A DNA stretch of 64,000 nt from Agrypnia vestita (taxonomy: Eukaryota; Arthropoda; Insecta; Trichoptera; Phryganeidae). Positions 46,000-58,078 of this stretch are shown here, piece by piece; positions within the stretch are counted from its first letter, which is position 1; each line of letters begins with the position of its first letter. The stretch is from contig JADDOH010001581.1 of NCBI GenBank assembly GCA_016648135.1, positions 23,991-87,990 of the forward strand, read 5' to 3'. The notes beneath the pieces were generated by a model. That model did no database searches. It saw only the letters and a list, made by a program, of their open reading frames with translations, and had not been told where the DNA came from. A program made the position numbers and the translations under genes.

Positions 46000-47520
46000 T
46001 TAGGTCACGGTCTAGGGTTAGGTCTAGGAAAAGGTCTCATGGCACTCTTTGCCATCTTTATTCTAGCTCTGACTTCTTGAAATTGATCCCGTTTTTCGTT
46101 CACCCGTGCACCTAAGTGCTTAAATTATGTGACCCTTTCTATTGATTCATTGTTGATTATTATATTTGGTGTAGGAAGCGATCTTTTTGATACTTTTAAC
46201 AATTTTACGTTTTACGGGTGTTCATCTTCAGGCAATACTTATTATTACATTCGATTCATTCACCCTTTTTACCGTTGCTTGAAAGTCATGGGTATTTGCA
46301 AGTAGCACTGTAATATTCTCAACTCTAATATTTTCTTCTTTAAATATTGACTCCGAGTACAGTTTTGCCTTTAATAAAGTTGAAAATGACTTATTTTTAC
46401 TATGGCGCCTAGGCATAATTGAAGGATTCGATCGAGTCTATTCTCGTTCGTTTCCGTTATCACAAAAGTCATGTCTTGATCGCTATTATGTTACATTTTA
46501 TACTTTGTCAATTTCGACCTGATGAATAATATCATATAATATAAATATTATTAAGAAAGTTGGGAGTAATCATTTCGTTTCACAAAAATCTACTGATTTC
46601 TTCAATCAAACTTTCCGTATATTAAATTAAAGCCAATGTTTTAAGAGTTATAATAGAAAAATGAATACTTGACAGAAGTCTTCACATTTCTCATAGAAAA
46701 ATCTCAACGAAATAAGAACGTAAGTGCTGGGATAACAATATAATATCTTTAGCGACCTGCCGAATACACAACACGTGTGGCGGTTTCTTCTCTCAAACGA
46801 ACTGCTGGTCGTCTTCGCCTGATAAATAGATAGTTACAGAACGTATCGGAAGGTGACGACCGAGAACAAAGGGGGAGATAACAGGCGACACTGTGGAGGA
46901 ATCAGTCATATCTCAAAGATTTCTTTACTTGAGTTGCTTGTGTTATATGTTGCTCTAGTTTCCTTGCTCCTGGAGTGAGAAATACCTAAACATATAGGTA
47001 CCGACTAACACTATTTCATTTCACGGACTCCAATATTCCCACATATCATGGATTGAATTTATTATTGCTAGCAAGCCTATCGGCTACTACCTAGCCTGCC
47101 TCACTAGGTATATTCATACACATGTTATGTTAAAGGAAGAAAATATTGTTCAGGTAGATTCATAGCATGATTCTAAAGTATATGAATTCGTTTATACTAC
47201 TAAATTAAATTATCAGTTATGTTAAACTAAGTTGATATAGTTTTTAATTTCAAATGGTTCCGGCCTTTAGGAGATATCTTCAAAGGGCCTAAAATAAGCC
47301 TATCATTTAAGCAAATAAAAAAAAAGTTTTACACCGAGAGAGAGAAAATGCCTTTTTCAACCCAATGCTTCAATATTAAAATTTTTAATACAAAAAGTGT
47401 AAACCATCATTTACAAGAAAGGACAAATAATAACAAAATAAGGCCCAGAAGCTTGAAGACTCTATTATGATAAGGAGATGAAGATGATGACGATGATGGT
47501 CTTAAGAAAAAAAATATATT
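46000..47520. other. No gene recognised downstream of cuticular gene 2
   Basis: AT-rich sequence. At 47240-47290 the minus strand carries a faint GAAGA...GGAACC stretch that may be a worn Penelope-like end. Confidence 0.4.
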
Positions 47521-47599
47521 CGTTTAAATAATTTATTGCTACTTAAAGTAATATTTATATCTACTTATTAAGTAAAATAGTTTAGACAGAGATCATTTT

Positions 47600-50226
47600 C
47601 TAGTGATGGTAATAGGATGCGGCGGGAGCGGCCTGAGAGTTATCTTCATGGATGGGAGTGGCTTGGTTATAGGCAGGGGAGGTCTTGGCATAGGTGGCTT
47701 GAGTGTAGGCAGGGGACGCCTGAGCGTAGGTAGGAGAAGTTTGAGCATAGGCAGGGGCAGTTTGGGCATAAGCCTGAGGAGTATGAGCATAAGCGGGAGC
47801 GGATTGAGCGTAGGCGGGAGCAGTTTGAGCATAGGCAGGGGCAGCCTGGGTATAAGCCTGGGGAGAATGAGCGTAGACGGGAGCTGATTGTGCGTAGGTG
47901 GGAGCAGATTGATCGAAAACAGGACTTGTATGAGCGTAGGCAGGGGCGGATTGAGTATACACTGGGGCTGTGATTTTGGCTTCGGGTTTAAATTGAGCTG
48001 CTGGGTACTGAGAGGGCTCGTGACGGACCACGGCATTGAAACCATTGTGCTCGTCAGCGGTGTACTCCACAATACGACGGCTGCCGTCAGCCTCGATCAG
48101 AGAGTAAGATCCTTTGACGTCATCTCCTTGACGGGTCTCCTGCTGGGTCTTGATGTCTCCAGTGTGTTCATCATGGATGGAGTATGCAAAATTGTATTCA
48201 GCTGGGGCGTATTGTTCTTCTTGGGCGGCGTAATGTGCAACTTTGCCAGGAGCAGCATACTGAGTTACTTGAGCGGGAGCTGCATAATGGCCAACTTGAG
48301 CGGGAGCTGCATAATGGCCAACTTGAGCGGGAGCGGTGTATTGGGCATCTTGAGCGGGAGCCGCATAGTGGCCAACTTGAGCGGGAGCGGCGTATTGGGC
48401 AACTTGAGCGGGAACGGCGTAGTGGGCAACTTGAGCGGGTGCGGCGTATTGGGCAACTTGAATGGGTGCGGCATAGTGGGCTACTTGAACGGGAGTTGCA
48501 TAGTTGGCAACTTGAGCGGGAGCGGCATAGTTGGCAACTTGAGCGGGTGCGGTATAGCGGGAGACTTGGGCGGGAGCGGCATAGTGGACTCCTTGACCAG
48601 ATGTGGCGTATTGACCGAGTCCGACATTGTGGGAACCCTGAGCGGGTGAAGCATAATGCGCTATCTGAGCTGGGGCGACATGGTGGGGGGCATCATAGGA
48701 AGCGATAACTCCAGCGCGAGCTACAGCCAGCACACAGGCGAATGTGAAGTACTGAAAATTAATAACTTATTTTAACACTTGCCACAATTTTTATAAAAAT
48801 TAGATACTGCATAGTCTATCACGAAATATTATATAAATATGACTTTCATTTTTGTATTTCTTTTGAACCGGTATTTTAGGCAACCCTTTAAAGAAATTGT
48901 GATAAAGGAATCCGAGTTCAGTGTCAAGACCAAACTGATTGATTTTAAATCTGTGTATTTGATCCCTTTTACATATGATTACCAAATATGTATTTCTTCG
49001 GAGAGAATGTGATTAATAACATTATTCCCTCTAAACTGTGTAAATATGAACGCGCACACGATTTACCAACATATCCCAAAAATGTAGCGCGCACATAAAT
49101 TTTAACAATACCACAGATTATAAACATTTGCCGAGATGAACAAATATTTTTTAGGAAGGTACTGTTCTGTTCTGTACTATTCAAGACATAGTATTTTATC
49201 TTACGTAATTAAATCCCCAAAAAAACAAAACGTATTTTTTTTATAAATTTCGTCTTTTAAGTAAAAACGTCTTCTTATAATAAAGTGCGACTTGTTTACC
49301 ATGACATTATACGTTTAAAGAGTATTTAGTATGAAATTTTCATAATTGTTTCAAAATTAACGAGCTTGTATTAATTAGTCCAACGTATTGGAACCAGCTA
49401 TAGCATCAATGCCAAGAAATTTACATTATGTCTATACATATTCGTCTGTGAACTTTAAAACGTTCTTATCAACAGGTAATTCGTTTACACGATGCAATCT
49501 TATTTCTCATTATAGCATTGGATCGTTGAATTACACAAAAGATTTTTTAACACATAGTGGTACAAAAACTAAAAAGGAAAATTGATCATGAGCGCTGTCT
49601 GCCGGAATGAGTTATTTTAGAGAAGTAACAGGAATATCATTAATAGACCGAGTAAAAAATACTAAGATAAGGGAGTATACATCGCAGTGTAGTACTCTAC
49701 TCTTACATAGAGAAATATCTCAATGATGGTGTTTTGGTTACGTCTTGCGAATGCCAAAGTCAAGGCAATGAGAAAAATAACCCATGGATCGCCTGAGATT
49801 AAGCTGAAACAAATAGCAATATAGAAAGGTGTGGCGGCCCTCGTAGCCCAGTGGGCATGATACTGGCTTCTTACACAGAGGGATCCGGGTTCGATTCCCA
49901 GTGAGGTCACAATTAATCTATGTGATTTACTCAAGCCTGGGTATTTTGTGACGTGTTTCGACTTTTGTAATTGGGCCTCTTAGCCTGTTGAAGGGTAAAT
50001 AAAAAAAAAGACAGATTGGGTCTGGATAGGAAAATATGGAAGTGAGTTCTCTAAACTTTGGACTCGACCTGACTCGCCAAACCCATATATAAACTTAAAA
50101 AATGCTCGTGCATGAATCACTATATACTTCACATAACACGAAAGTTGTAAGGCTATATAACAAAACTATGAAAGTTCGTAAAATCTATATGATAATTTAA
50201 AACAAAACACATACTTTGAATGCCAT
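47600..50226 (-). CDS. RR-2 cuticular protein 2 (chitin-binding, long repeat region)
   Basis: Exon 1 is 50215-50226 (ATG GCA TTC AAA, donor gtatgt), intron 1463 bases, exon 2 47600-48751 (acceptor 'attttcag', stop TAG). The 387-residue product starts [17 protein letters not shown], a signal peptide. Residues about 60-180 are twelve or so copies of a nine-residue unit (APAQVAHYA and variants). Residues about 189-250 are the RR-2 domain: [46 protein letters not shown]. The C-terminal third is (S/T)APAYAQ/AYAH repeats ending SYYHH. It acts extracellularly, binding chitin fibres. AATAAA is at 47532-47537 (minus), in the context TAGCAATAAAT shared with the other two genes. The intron contains a family 1 SINE (49833-50009). 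The long plus-strand frames opposite this gene are shadows of the repeats. Confidence 0.94.
49833..50009 (+). mobile_element. tRNA-derived SINE, family 1, copy 2
   Basis: Same head, B box 'ggttcgattcc' and 'gaggtcacaattaatctatg' body as the copy at 18257, ending 'cctgttgaagggtaaataaa'. It is in the intron of cuticular gene 2, antisense to that gene, 0.2 kb from exon 1. Confidence 0.85.
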
Positions 50227-50294
50227 TTTGATGCGAGATGACCGTTGTTTGAAACAAACTGTGCCTGTATCTAAGGTTGTATTGCGTTATATAC
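50227..50294 (-). promoter_or_regulatory. Core promoter of cuticular gene 2
   Basis: On minus, TATATAA at about 50287-50293 and ACAGTTTGT at 50254-50262, about 31 bases apart, then a leader of 27 bases to the ATG. Matches the arrangement of genes 1 and 3. Confidence 0.75.
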
Positions 50295-50639
50295 CCCAGT
50301 GCCGTCCCCACCCACATTCTCCTTACAGCCGTTATAGTCGAATGATAGAACCTTACATAAGAGTAAAACAATCCATTATTACACATCTCATATTCGATAG
50401 TGCAAAAAAATTAATGACGTATTTGTTTTTGGCGTGCGAAACTTTTAAAGCTGAATATAAAGTGTATTCTAACATACAGTTGAAATGTAATTTTTTCATT
50501 TTACTTGTAACAAACCTGAGAAAAATCCTGAATGCCAATTTCCTCAAAAACTTAGTCATCCTCTTCCTCTTATTTCTGATGAAATACTGAAGGTATTTTT
50601 AATATTGTGGTCGCATTTTATACACAAAAATATTCAAAC

Positions 50640-50940
50640 TCACTCAAAAAATATAACCTCGTACTCAAAAATGAAGATGTCATGGTTCGAATGAATAAAG
50701 AAAACGAAGATATTCAGACAATTAAATTCCGAAAACTTCAATATCTCGGAAATGTGATGACACATCCAGAGAAGTACGAGATCTTGTATCTCATAATGCA
50801 AGGAAGGATTGCCGGAAGTCGGGGCCCCGGAAGAAGGAGAGGGACATGAGACAGTAGTTTGGCCAGTCTATTGTGGAACCGTTCCGGCCACAGCAAAAAA
50901 GGTTCTCATCATGATCAACAAAAGGAAAAAGGAGAATCTC
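50640..50940 (+). mobile_element. RTE-like LINE 3' fragment
   Basis: NEDVMVRMNKENEDIQTIKF, RKLQYLGNVM, KYEILYLIMQGRIAGSRGPG, RRR: the C-terminal signature of RTE-like reverse transcriptases. Same family as 61069-61510 with the 'gccagtctattgtggaacc' 3' region. Confidence 0.8.
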
Positions 50941-51749
50941 CTATACGCATTATTTGACTACACTTTTTAAGTTTGTTTATGAAAGGTGCTATCAATTTCG
51001 AAGCAGTCTCTGACTTTTTCTGTAATGTGAAAAAATCTGGCGAGCAATATGATGTTTTTTTTTTAAATTAAGTATCCACTTGATTCAGCTCATCATAAAA
51101 ATCATTTTTAACTCAAGTTCTTTTTAATGAACTGCTTGGACAGTTTTGTCTACAATTTTTTAAGGATGCCCAATATCGGCGAGCCCCACATTTTGTATGC
51201 GATTATAATATTTGTTTTATATCGATTTTAATGAAATCACATTTTTTATGATATTGTAATTATAGAACATCTTTGATGAATTTTTAAAACGATTTTGATT
51301 ACTCTGTCTAGTGCCAGTATAGATAATGGCGTTATATTTGGACTGTATATAATTTTAGTGAGACACCTTTTCTATTATTTTGTATGGTATAATAAATTAT
51401 TTCCAAATTTCGTTTTTATTGAAATTACCAGCGAATTTTTAACATCTCTGTTATGGACTTTGGATTAGTTTTCAATAAAAAATAACTAACTTTAAATTAC
51501 TCCCAAAGACAGATTTTCTACACTTCCATACAAATATCGCTGAATCCTCATTCATACGCCTTCTCACGCTTGCTTCTCGATCGTTGAGGCTTCTAATGGA
51601 CTTATCTTCTAGTGTTCGTTTTATCTGGTCTTTTGGGGATGTTTTCTATTTCAGGTGCCATTAAAGGCAGGCCTATACATAGATGAAATTAGAGTAAATA
51701 AATATGTGAACTTGGTGTAAATTAAATCAAAACTGGGATTCTTCTATGG

Positions 51750-52100
51750 AAATTACTTGTCACACAGAGCAAAGCAGGAAACAAAAAGGTTTTGTTAACA
51801 TAAACTAAATTTAAATTTGTAAATGAGAATAATACGATACTATGTGGTCTTAATAGTTTTATATGGAATGAAATCATGGAAACTCACTGAAACAATGCTC
51901 AAGAAACATGAAGCGTCGATGAGATATCGATCTATAGATTTCTAAAAATACATAATAATGGTTAAAAATACACTATAATAGAGAGGAAGAAGTTCTCAAA
52001 ACACCAAATTCCAGAAATTTTCAATAGTATAGATGTATCATGAGATATCGAGAGAAGCACCAGATCACAGATTCCGAGGTTCGGAAAATAATCCTTAAAG
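51750..52100 (+). mobile_element. RTE-like LINE fragment, heavily decayed
   Basis: MRIIRYYVVLIVLYGMKSWK, then LTETMLKKHEAS, matches the R-C-Y-V-F-S-V-L-L-Y-G-M-E-x-W-T-L stretch of 61069-61130. Stops follow. Confidence 0.6.
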
Positions 52101-53760
52101 TTTGAGAACCGGACAAGCAGTAGAAGAAGAAGATCAAAGGAAGATGATGGCCCTGATAAAAAACAAGTATGAGAAGATATACGGAAGGAGACAAGACAAA
52201 AATTGCTATGGAGAAGAGTATGGAATTTTTTTCGTTCCAGTCCTAAGGATATTCATTCAACGTTTCTTGACGTAAAACTTTGCTTACAAATTAATTTTTC
52301 GGTATTGCGGTGTGGCTGGGTTAGGTAAGGTTAGGTAAGTTTATGTTAAGATGCTACGCAAAAGATACAGATACTGTAGTATCATTTTCTTTCCAATCCT
52401 ATGGATACGTTAATTAATTCAATGTTTTATACCGTTAAGCCTTTCTTAAAAATAAATTCCACGGTCTTGCGGTTACAATACTTCTTCCTAGTTAACCTTG
52501 TAACGGTTGGTCAAACTATTTTTCAGGTCCGCTATTATTAGGTTGCAAAATTCTTAAGTATCTCCTAAGGCTTTATTTTTATCTCCGGTACAACCGGCGC
52601 ATATATCCTGAAGCGTGAGGTACTGGGTGGAGTGAAAGTGATGTGTGAATACAGATTAAATACGAGACCGCAACTCCAGCCTCTGATCTTTATAGCCTAT
52701 TTATTCTATTGTCTGTGCACCATATAATTAGGTAGATATCTGTAGAAATATTACCTATAGGGGAATATCTCTTGTTGCAGGTTTCGGAAAATTTATATAT
52801 ACTTTATTCGATTATGGAAAGGTGTCTCCAAAACCACCCTCATTAAAACGATTATCTGTGACCAACGACGGTGTGCTGTCAGTACTTTGAAATAAATTGT
52901 AATAAAATATGTATTTCGTAATACTCCCATCACATTAATCAGATTTTAATATATCATAATATCGTGTCAGATAAATATTAAATTTAGCTTTTTTACAAGC
53001 TAAAATTTTAACATAAAATTTATTTAATTTTCTTCTTTACAGGTTATCTTACAGCTATTGTTAATTCTTTACATCAGTGATATAACAGAGTGTTTCGTCA
53101 ATTACAACCTTAATTCCACAGGAGTAAGTATACATATGTGTTGGTTAAGTAGTTATTCAATTAGTAAGTTGGTCTCTATATGTTCCTGCGCGTGTGTGTG
53201 TGAATGCACGAGCGCTGTGTCAGATTAAATATTTTACCTCGCAAGTTTACTTCTAGAGTTAGTAAACTACTCAAAACACAAACAAAAATGTTGAAAGTGC
53301 AAAATCTATATTAAAGTTGTTAATGACAGGACAGTTTATTATAGATTTTTTTTCCGTAGTTTGTTCGCCAACAATGTACAATGCTTCTCATGCTTAAATG
53401 TATATATTTATACTGTATACACACCCGGTATACACGTATAAATTTGACATATCACGATAACTTATATAGGTCTTCTGGACTGATTTTTTTTAATTGACAT
53501 GTAAATATCTAAGCCATATTGGTTAGCTCACCTGACCCACCATATTATTTCAGTAGGCAGGGAAGAAAGAGTGTAGGAAAATAGTTTACACGTTAGAAGC
53601 GGACTGATCCTGCAATTTGGTCAAAGATGTAACGGATAGATGCACCTACATGGAGAAGAATTATTTAGAAATCCCTAATTGAGATTAAAAAAAAGAAGTG
53701 AAAATCAAATAACATAAATTGACAATCTACTGAGTGGTGATAAAATTCAATATAACAAAA
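52100..53760. other. No gene recognised
   Basis: AT-rich. Noticed: 'gggttaggtaaggttaggtaag' at 52318-52340, and an (GT)n-like run near 53187. Short ORFs only. Confidence 0.45.
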
Positions 53761-53767
53761 TTAATGC

Positions 53768-54013
53768 GGGTAGTCTAAAAAGATTACCCAGTAGGTATGA
53801 CACTGGCTTCTCACACTGAGGGTTCCGGGTTTGATTCCCGGTGAGGTCACAGTTAATCTATGTGATTTACTTAAGACTGTGTTTTTTGCATTGTAAAACC
53901 AAATTAATTAATCAATTAGAAAGACATACAGAAAAATATAATTCACGAAAAAATATTAGGTTACTACTGGAGTGTTTCATGTCTATGAATGGGCTTATTG
54001 GCCTGTTGAAGGA

Positions 54014-54052
<39 letters not shown>

Positions 54053-54053
54053 A
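53768..54053 (+). mobile_element. SINE family 1, copy 3, interrupted by a SINE family 2 piece
   Basis: The head (B box 'gggtttgattcccgg') and body run to about 53891 ('tgtgttttttgcat'), then about 80 bases related to family 2 ('aattagaaagacatacagaa', 'cacgaaaaaatatt') intervene, then the end of family 1 ('tcatgtctatgaatgggctt', 'ggcctgttgaagga') and a (AAAT)n tail at 54010-54053. Confidence 0.7.
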
Positions 54054-54519
54054 AAAACGAACAAATTACTAAACCTATCATAAGAGAAAGCCGAAAAGTG
54101 CAAAATGAAATTTAGTTGGAAAGGTTTTCTTTCCATCTGATCTGCTAAATGCGACTAACTAGGTTTTAATTCTAGTTTGCAAGTTTATTTTTATTTTTTA
54201 TCTCAGGCCACCTTAATTTGAAAATAAATAAGAGAAATCATTTGCGATAAATCCAGTACTTGAGTGTAAAACATATTGTAACAAAAATTAATCTAATTAC
54301 CCAGGGAAATAAGTCAGTATTTTGATTTAACAGTTTAGAAATAGATAATATTCATTATTCAATAATGAGGTAAACACATTCTCAGGTTTCCTCGGCCGTT
54401 CAGAATGTTATGAAACAGATAAGTTCCGTCATAGAGTGTAATATGATATTTATATTCATATAGTTTCTATGTCTGTCATCGACACAGTATTGCCATGAGA
54501 ACTGTCACTTCAGCGACAT

Positions 54520-54605
54520 TAGCCCTTTTGATGGACTCTGCAATGGACTCCCAAACATTGCCCTGACTGGTCGCAGACACTTGGCAAAATATCCCATAAA
54601 ACTCT
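54520..54605 (+). mobile_element. Worn Penelope-like end
   Basis: 'tgatggactctgcaatgg' then 'actcccaaacattgccctga' and 'aaaatatcccataaaactc' correspond to the ends at 35402 and 36653, but the CTGATGA and GAAAC core is mutated (TTGATGG, CAAAC). Confidence 0.4.
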
Positions 54606-54728
54606 AATAGTAATAATCTCAGAATACAAAGAGAAAATATAAAAAAAAAATGTAATTTGGTTTGGATTTATTTATTGCTATCTAAAATTAATACTTTACT
54701 GCTAAGTTATATCAACAGCTGGAGATTT

Positions 54729-56454
54729 TTAATGCTTGTAGTAAGACTGTGCGGGAGCATCCTGAGAGTATCCTTGGTAAGCGGGGGCAGCTTGAGAGTG
54801 TCTTTGATAGGCGGGAGCAGCTTGAGAATATCCTTGATAGGCTGAAGCGGATTGGGTATACGTTGGGGCGGCTTGAGAATAAGCAGGGGCGGAAACTTCG
54901 ACAATGGGCTTCACAGCAGATTCTTGAGCGGCAGAACCTTGAGAGTATCCCTGGTAGGAGGGTGCAGCTTGAGTGTGAGCGGGAGGGGCGTGAGCGTAAG
55001 ATGGGGAAGATTGGGCGTAGGCAGGAGCAGATTGAGCGTAGACGGGGCTGGAATGAGCGTAGGCAGGGGCGGATTGAGCGTACAGTGGGGCTGCAACATT
55101 GGCAACGGGCTTCACTTGAGCTGCTGGGTACTGAGAGGGCTCGTGACGGACCACGGCATTGAAACCATTGTGCTCGTCAGCGGTGTACTCCACAATACGA
55201 CGGCTGCCGTCAGCCTCGATTAGAGAGTAGGATCCCTTGACATCATCTCCGTGACGGGTTTCCTGCTGGGTCTTGATATCTCCGGTGTGCTCATCGTGAA
55301 CGGAGTATTCGAAATTATATTCAGCTGGGGCATACTGTTCCTCTTGGGCGGCGTAATAAACATTCTTGGTAGGTGCAGCGTATTGAGCTACTTGGGCGGG
55401 AGCGGCGTAGTGAGCAACTTGGGCTGGGGCGGCATAATGAGCGACTTGGGCTGGTGCGGCATATTGAGCAGCCTGTGCTGGTGCAGCGTAATGGGATACT
55501 TGTGCTGGCACGGCATAGTGAGCTACTTGTACTGGCGCAGCATAATGAGCTTGTGCTGGTGCGGCATAGTGGGCTACTGGAGCAAGGACTCCAGCACGAG
55601 CGACAGCCAAGACGAAGGCAAATGCGAAGTACTACAAAAAAGAAATACAATTATTTAACCAGATATAATATTTATTTCATATTTTTTCCATTTAAGTTTT
55701 AAAAAAGATTTTTGTTAGTACACATCATTATCTCATGTGTCGTTTATGTAAATTCAGTAATGACATTCTTTGATTTGTGTTTTGATAAATATATAGGATT
55801 GAATGTATTAATTGAAGGTGATTAAATTTTTCGTACAAAAAATATTGTTATTATTTAATATATAAAAAATAATAAATTCATCTTTTAGGTTAAGTGACAT
55901 ACATAGATAATGATGCTACACTGACATAGATAATGATGATTTGTTAAAAAAATAACTTTAATCATTAACAAATATATTAATAAGTTTTTTTTAACCGTAA
56001 ATACACTATGAATTTATTTAAATATTGAACAACTTGTCTTCTAATTATATAAAGAATATTTTTTGTACAATATGTAGTTGGGAATATTTTAATATTTATT
56101 TTTTAACAAATATTTTAACATTAAATGAAGCTTCACACTTTTAACCTTGAGCGCAACAATTAAGAAAATATTCTGAAATATGTATAATTGATAAATCTAA
56201 TTCGGCAGTATCAAAAGTATATTTTTACGTTATATGAACTAATCAAATGCAATCGTATAAAAAAGAAGAAAAAACTTTTCTTATTTGAATGAAAATCAGT
56301 TGAATTAGAACGGTCTGGTCTCCTTAAATTTATCGCATCCGGAATCATCCACCAAAGCAAAAATCCAGGTAAATTATTAAAGTTAAAAATGTTTAATCCT
56401 TAATATTTCTTGAAGACATTTTAAAAATAAATCCACACGTACTTTGAAGGCCAT
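54729..56454 (-). CDS. RR-2 cuticular protein 3 (chitin-binding)
   Basis: Exon 1 is 56443-56454 (ATG GCC TTC AAA, donor gtacgt), intron 811 bases, exon 2 54729-55631 (acceptor 'ttttgtag', stop TAA). The 304-residue product begins [17 protein letters not shown], a signal peptide, then YAAPAQ repeats (residues about 25-95), the RR-2 domain at about 107-167 ([46 protein letters not shown]) and a tail of SAPAYA and AAPAYQ(G/R)YSQ units ending SYYKH. The stretch coding the RR-2 domain is nearly identical at DNA level to that of gene 2, including synonymous positions. AATAAA at 54671-54676 (minus). Secreted cuticle component, same strand as gene 2 and separated by 4.5 kb, probably a tandem duplicate of it. 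Confidence 0.94.
55640..56440. other. Intron 1 of cuticular gene 3
   Basis: AT-rich intron without recognised repeats or ORFs of note; a 21-base stretch 'gacatacatagataatgatg' is doubled at 55908-55937. Confidence 0.6.
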
Positions 56455-56521
56455 TTTAAGTTGAGCTGGTTGACGTTTGGTACAAACTGTATTTGGTATT
56501 GATATAAGCCAGCGTTATATA
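56455..56521 (-). promoter_or_regulatory. Core promoter of cuticular gene 3
   Basis: On minus, TATATAA at 56515-56521 and ACAGTTTGT at 56482-56490, 31 bases apart, then 27 bases to the ATG. The 'ACAGTTTGT(A/T)(C/T)CAAAC' extension is shared with gene 2. Confidence 0.75.
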
Positions 56522-57082
56522 CTCGCACTCCGATACAATCCCCACCAAATCTCTCTTCGCCGAAATGACTGTTCCTTTGTGGATAAGTAGTAATTACCGC
56601 AGGATTGATATTAGAGGTTACCTCACGGCGCTAAGACACTTAGATTTTTTGCATAGGTTATCTAGATACAGAGAAATTGAAATATGTGATGTAATAAATT
56701 CTAAGAGACAGGACATTAAATGTTTAAAATTATTTTACTGACGCTAGCGTTTAATATTTTTTATGTTATTTGCATTATTTACATTTTAACTGGGGTTATA
56801 TTGATATAGAAAGTTTAAATAGGCGTTGAAAAAATTCTATGCCACAGCTCATTGTGAGTATAGTAAGGGGTGGTTTTAGAAGTTTAGAAGTTTAAATTAA
56901 ATAAAAATGGGAATATGCATTATTGGTAAGATTAATGGCATAAAATTATCGTTCCAATAAAGTCAATACAGTAGCCATTATCATGATTTTTATGAGTTTA
57001 ATTTGATTTGAAGTTTTTTATCTCTAAAAAACACGCTAAATTAATTTATTAAAGCCATTGTTCCATAAATTATTTTATAATA

Positions 57083-57217
57083 AATTGCGAATGCGGAATG
57101 CGTGTTACATCAATATTATTACTGTTTTCGAAGCTAAACGCTTGTGCTTAGAAAGTAGGACTACCGACCACCAGATCATTAGGCGAGCGTCATGACCACT
57201 GCACCAACAAGCTACTC
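57083..57217 (-). mobile_element. SINE family 3, partial copy
   Basis: 'cggaatgcgtgttacatcaa' to 'accaacaagctactc' corresponds to the SINE at 24034-24215; the stretch holding the B box is shortened. Confidence 0.6.
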
Positions 57218-57419
57218 AAATCAACGAATTTGAATATTTATTAATCTATAATTAGTTTTTCTTTTACTTATTTAATTAATTTTAACCATCGAGGGTGGAA
57301 ATATTAAATGTATTTTTTCATACTTTTTCAATACTGGTCCAAAATATATCATTTAAATTACCTTCTTGATAGAGATTACCTACTCTTTTAATATTTTTCA
57401 ATCTACAATTCGCACGTCC

Positions 57420-57800
57420 ACTCCAGGGATTTTTAAAATTGATGAAGCTCCATGGACATCGCCTGCTTCCCCATGTGGCCTGGTGGTCTTCGTCTTATGT
57501 GCCCATACCATCTCAAATGTCGTTCCTTCAGCTTACTGTTTATATCCATGATGCCCAGGCTACCACGAATGCGTGAAATTTTAATCCTATCTTTTAGTCT
57601 TACTCCTTCCGACCACCTAAGCAATTGCTTGCCTAGAGTAGGAGTTCTACATGGTCCAGCATTCGGAGCCATACATTATCGCGGGTCTAACAATAGTCTG
57701 GTATATCTTTCCTATAAGTTTTATGGGCATTTTCGGGTCACACAAGATCCCTGTTACGGATCTAAATTTCACCAGGATACAACATGTATTTAAAATTAAA
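57420..57800 (-). mobile_element. RTE-like LINE reverse-transcriptase fragment
   Basis: On minus: SVTGILCDPKMPIKLIGKIY, QTIVRPAIMYGSECWTM, then after a frameshift LLRWSEGVRLKDRIKISRIR, GSLGIMDINSKLKERHLRWY, GHIRRRPPGHMGKQ. This is the thumb and C-terminus of RTE-like reverse transcriptases, broken by a frameshift and a short deletion near 57660. Confidence 0.85.
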
Positions 57801-57904
57801 AATCTAAGTGTAGACATTAACAAAATAAAAAGTAAATATATGGGAGATGAATAAATAATTAAGTATTTATATGAAAATAAAATTAAAAGATAACTGTTTG
57901 CAAA

Positions 57905-58078
57905 AAGGACGAACTGTGGCGAGCGCTTTGACGTGTAGTGGTCAAAGCGCTCGCCATAGTTCAAGTCCCATTCCAGGACACCAGCAAGTTTGTCCTATTT
58001 TCATAGCACGGCGCTTAGTTCAGTTTAAAAATAGTACGAAAATATTAATGCGACACGTATTCCATGTTCACATTTTTT
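57905..58078 (+). mobile_element. SINE family 3, plus-strand copy with a modified head
   Basis: The body ('cagcaagtttgtcctatttt', 'gcgcttagttcagttt', 'cgacacgtattccatgttca') matches the family. The head is a perfect local palindrome, 'gcgagcgctttgacgtgtag' against its complement 'tggtcaaagcgctcgcc', in place of a tRNA A-box arm. Confidence 0.65.

Noticed and set aside
47603..48708. Long plus-strand frames (94, 253 and 174 codons) opposite cuticular gene 2, and similar long frames opposite genes 1 and 3
   Set aside because: They follow from the GC-rich, period-27/60 coding repeats of the real genes on the other strand and have low-complexity composition without any domain.
52318..52340. TTAGG-like repeats suggesting an interstitial telomere
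   Set aside because: Only two or three imperfect ggttaggtaa units, not a tandem TTAGG array.
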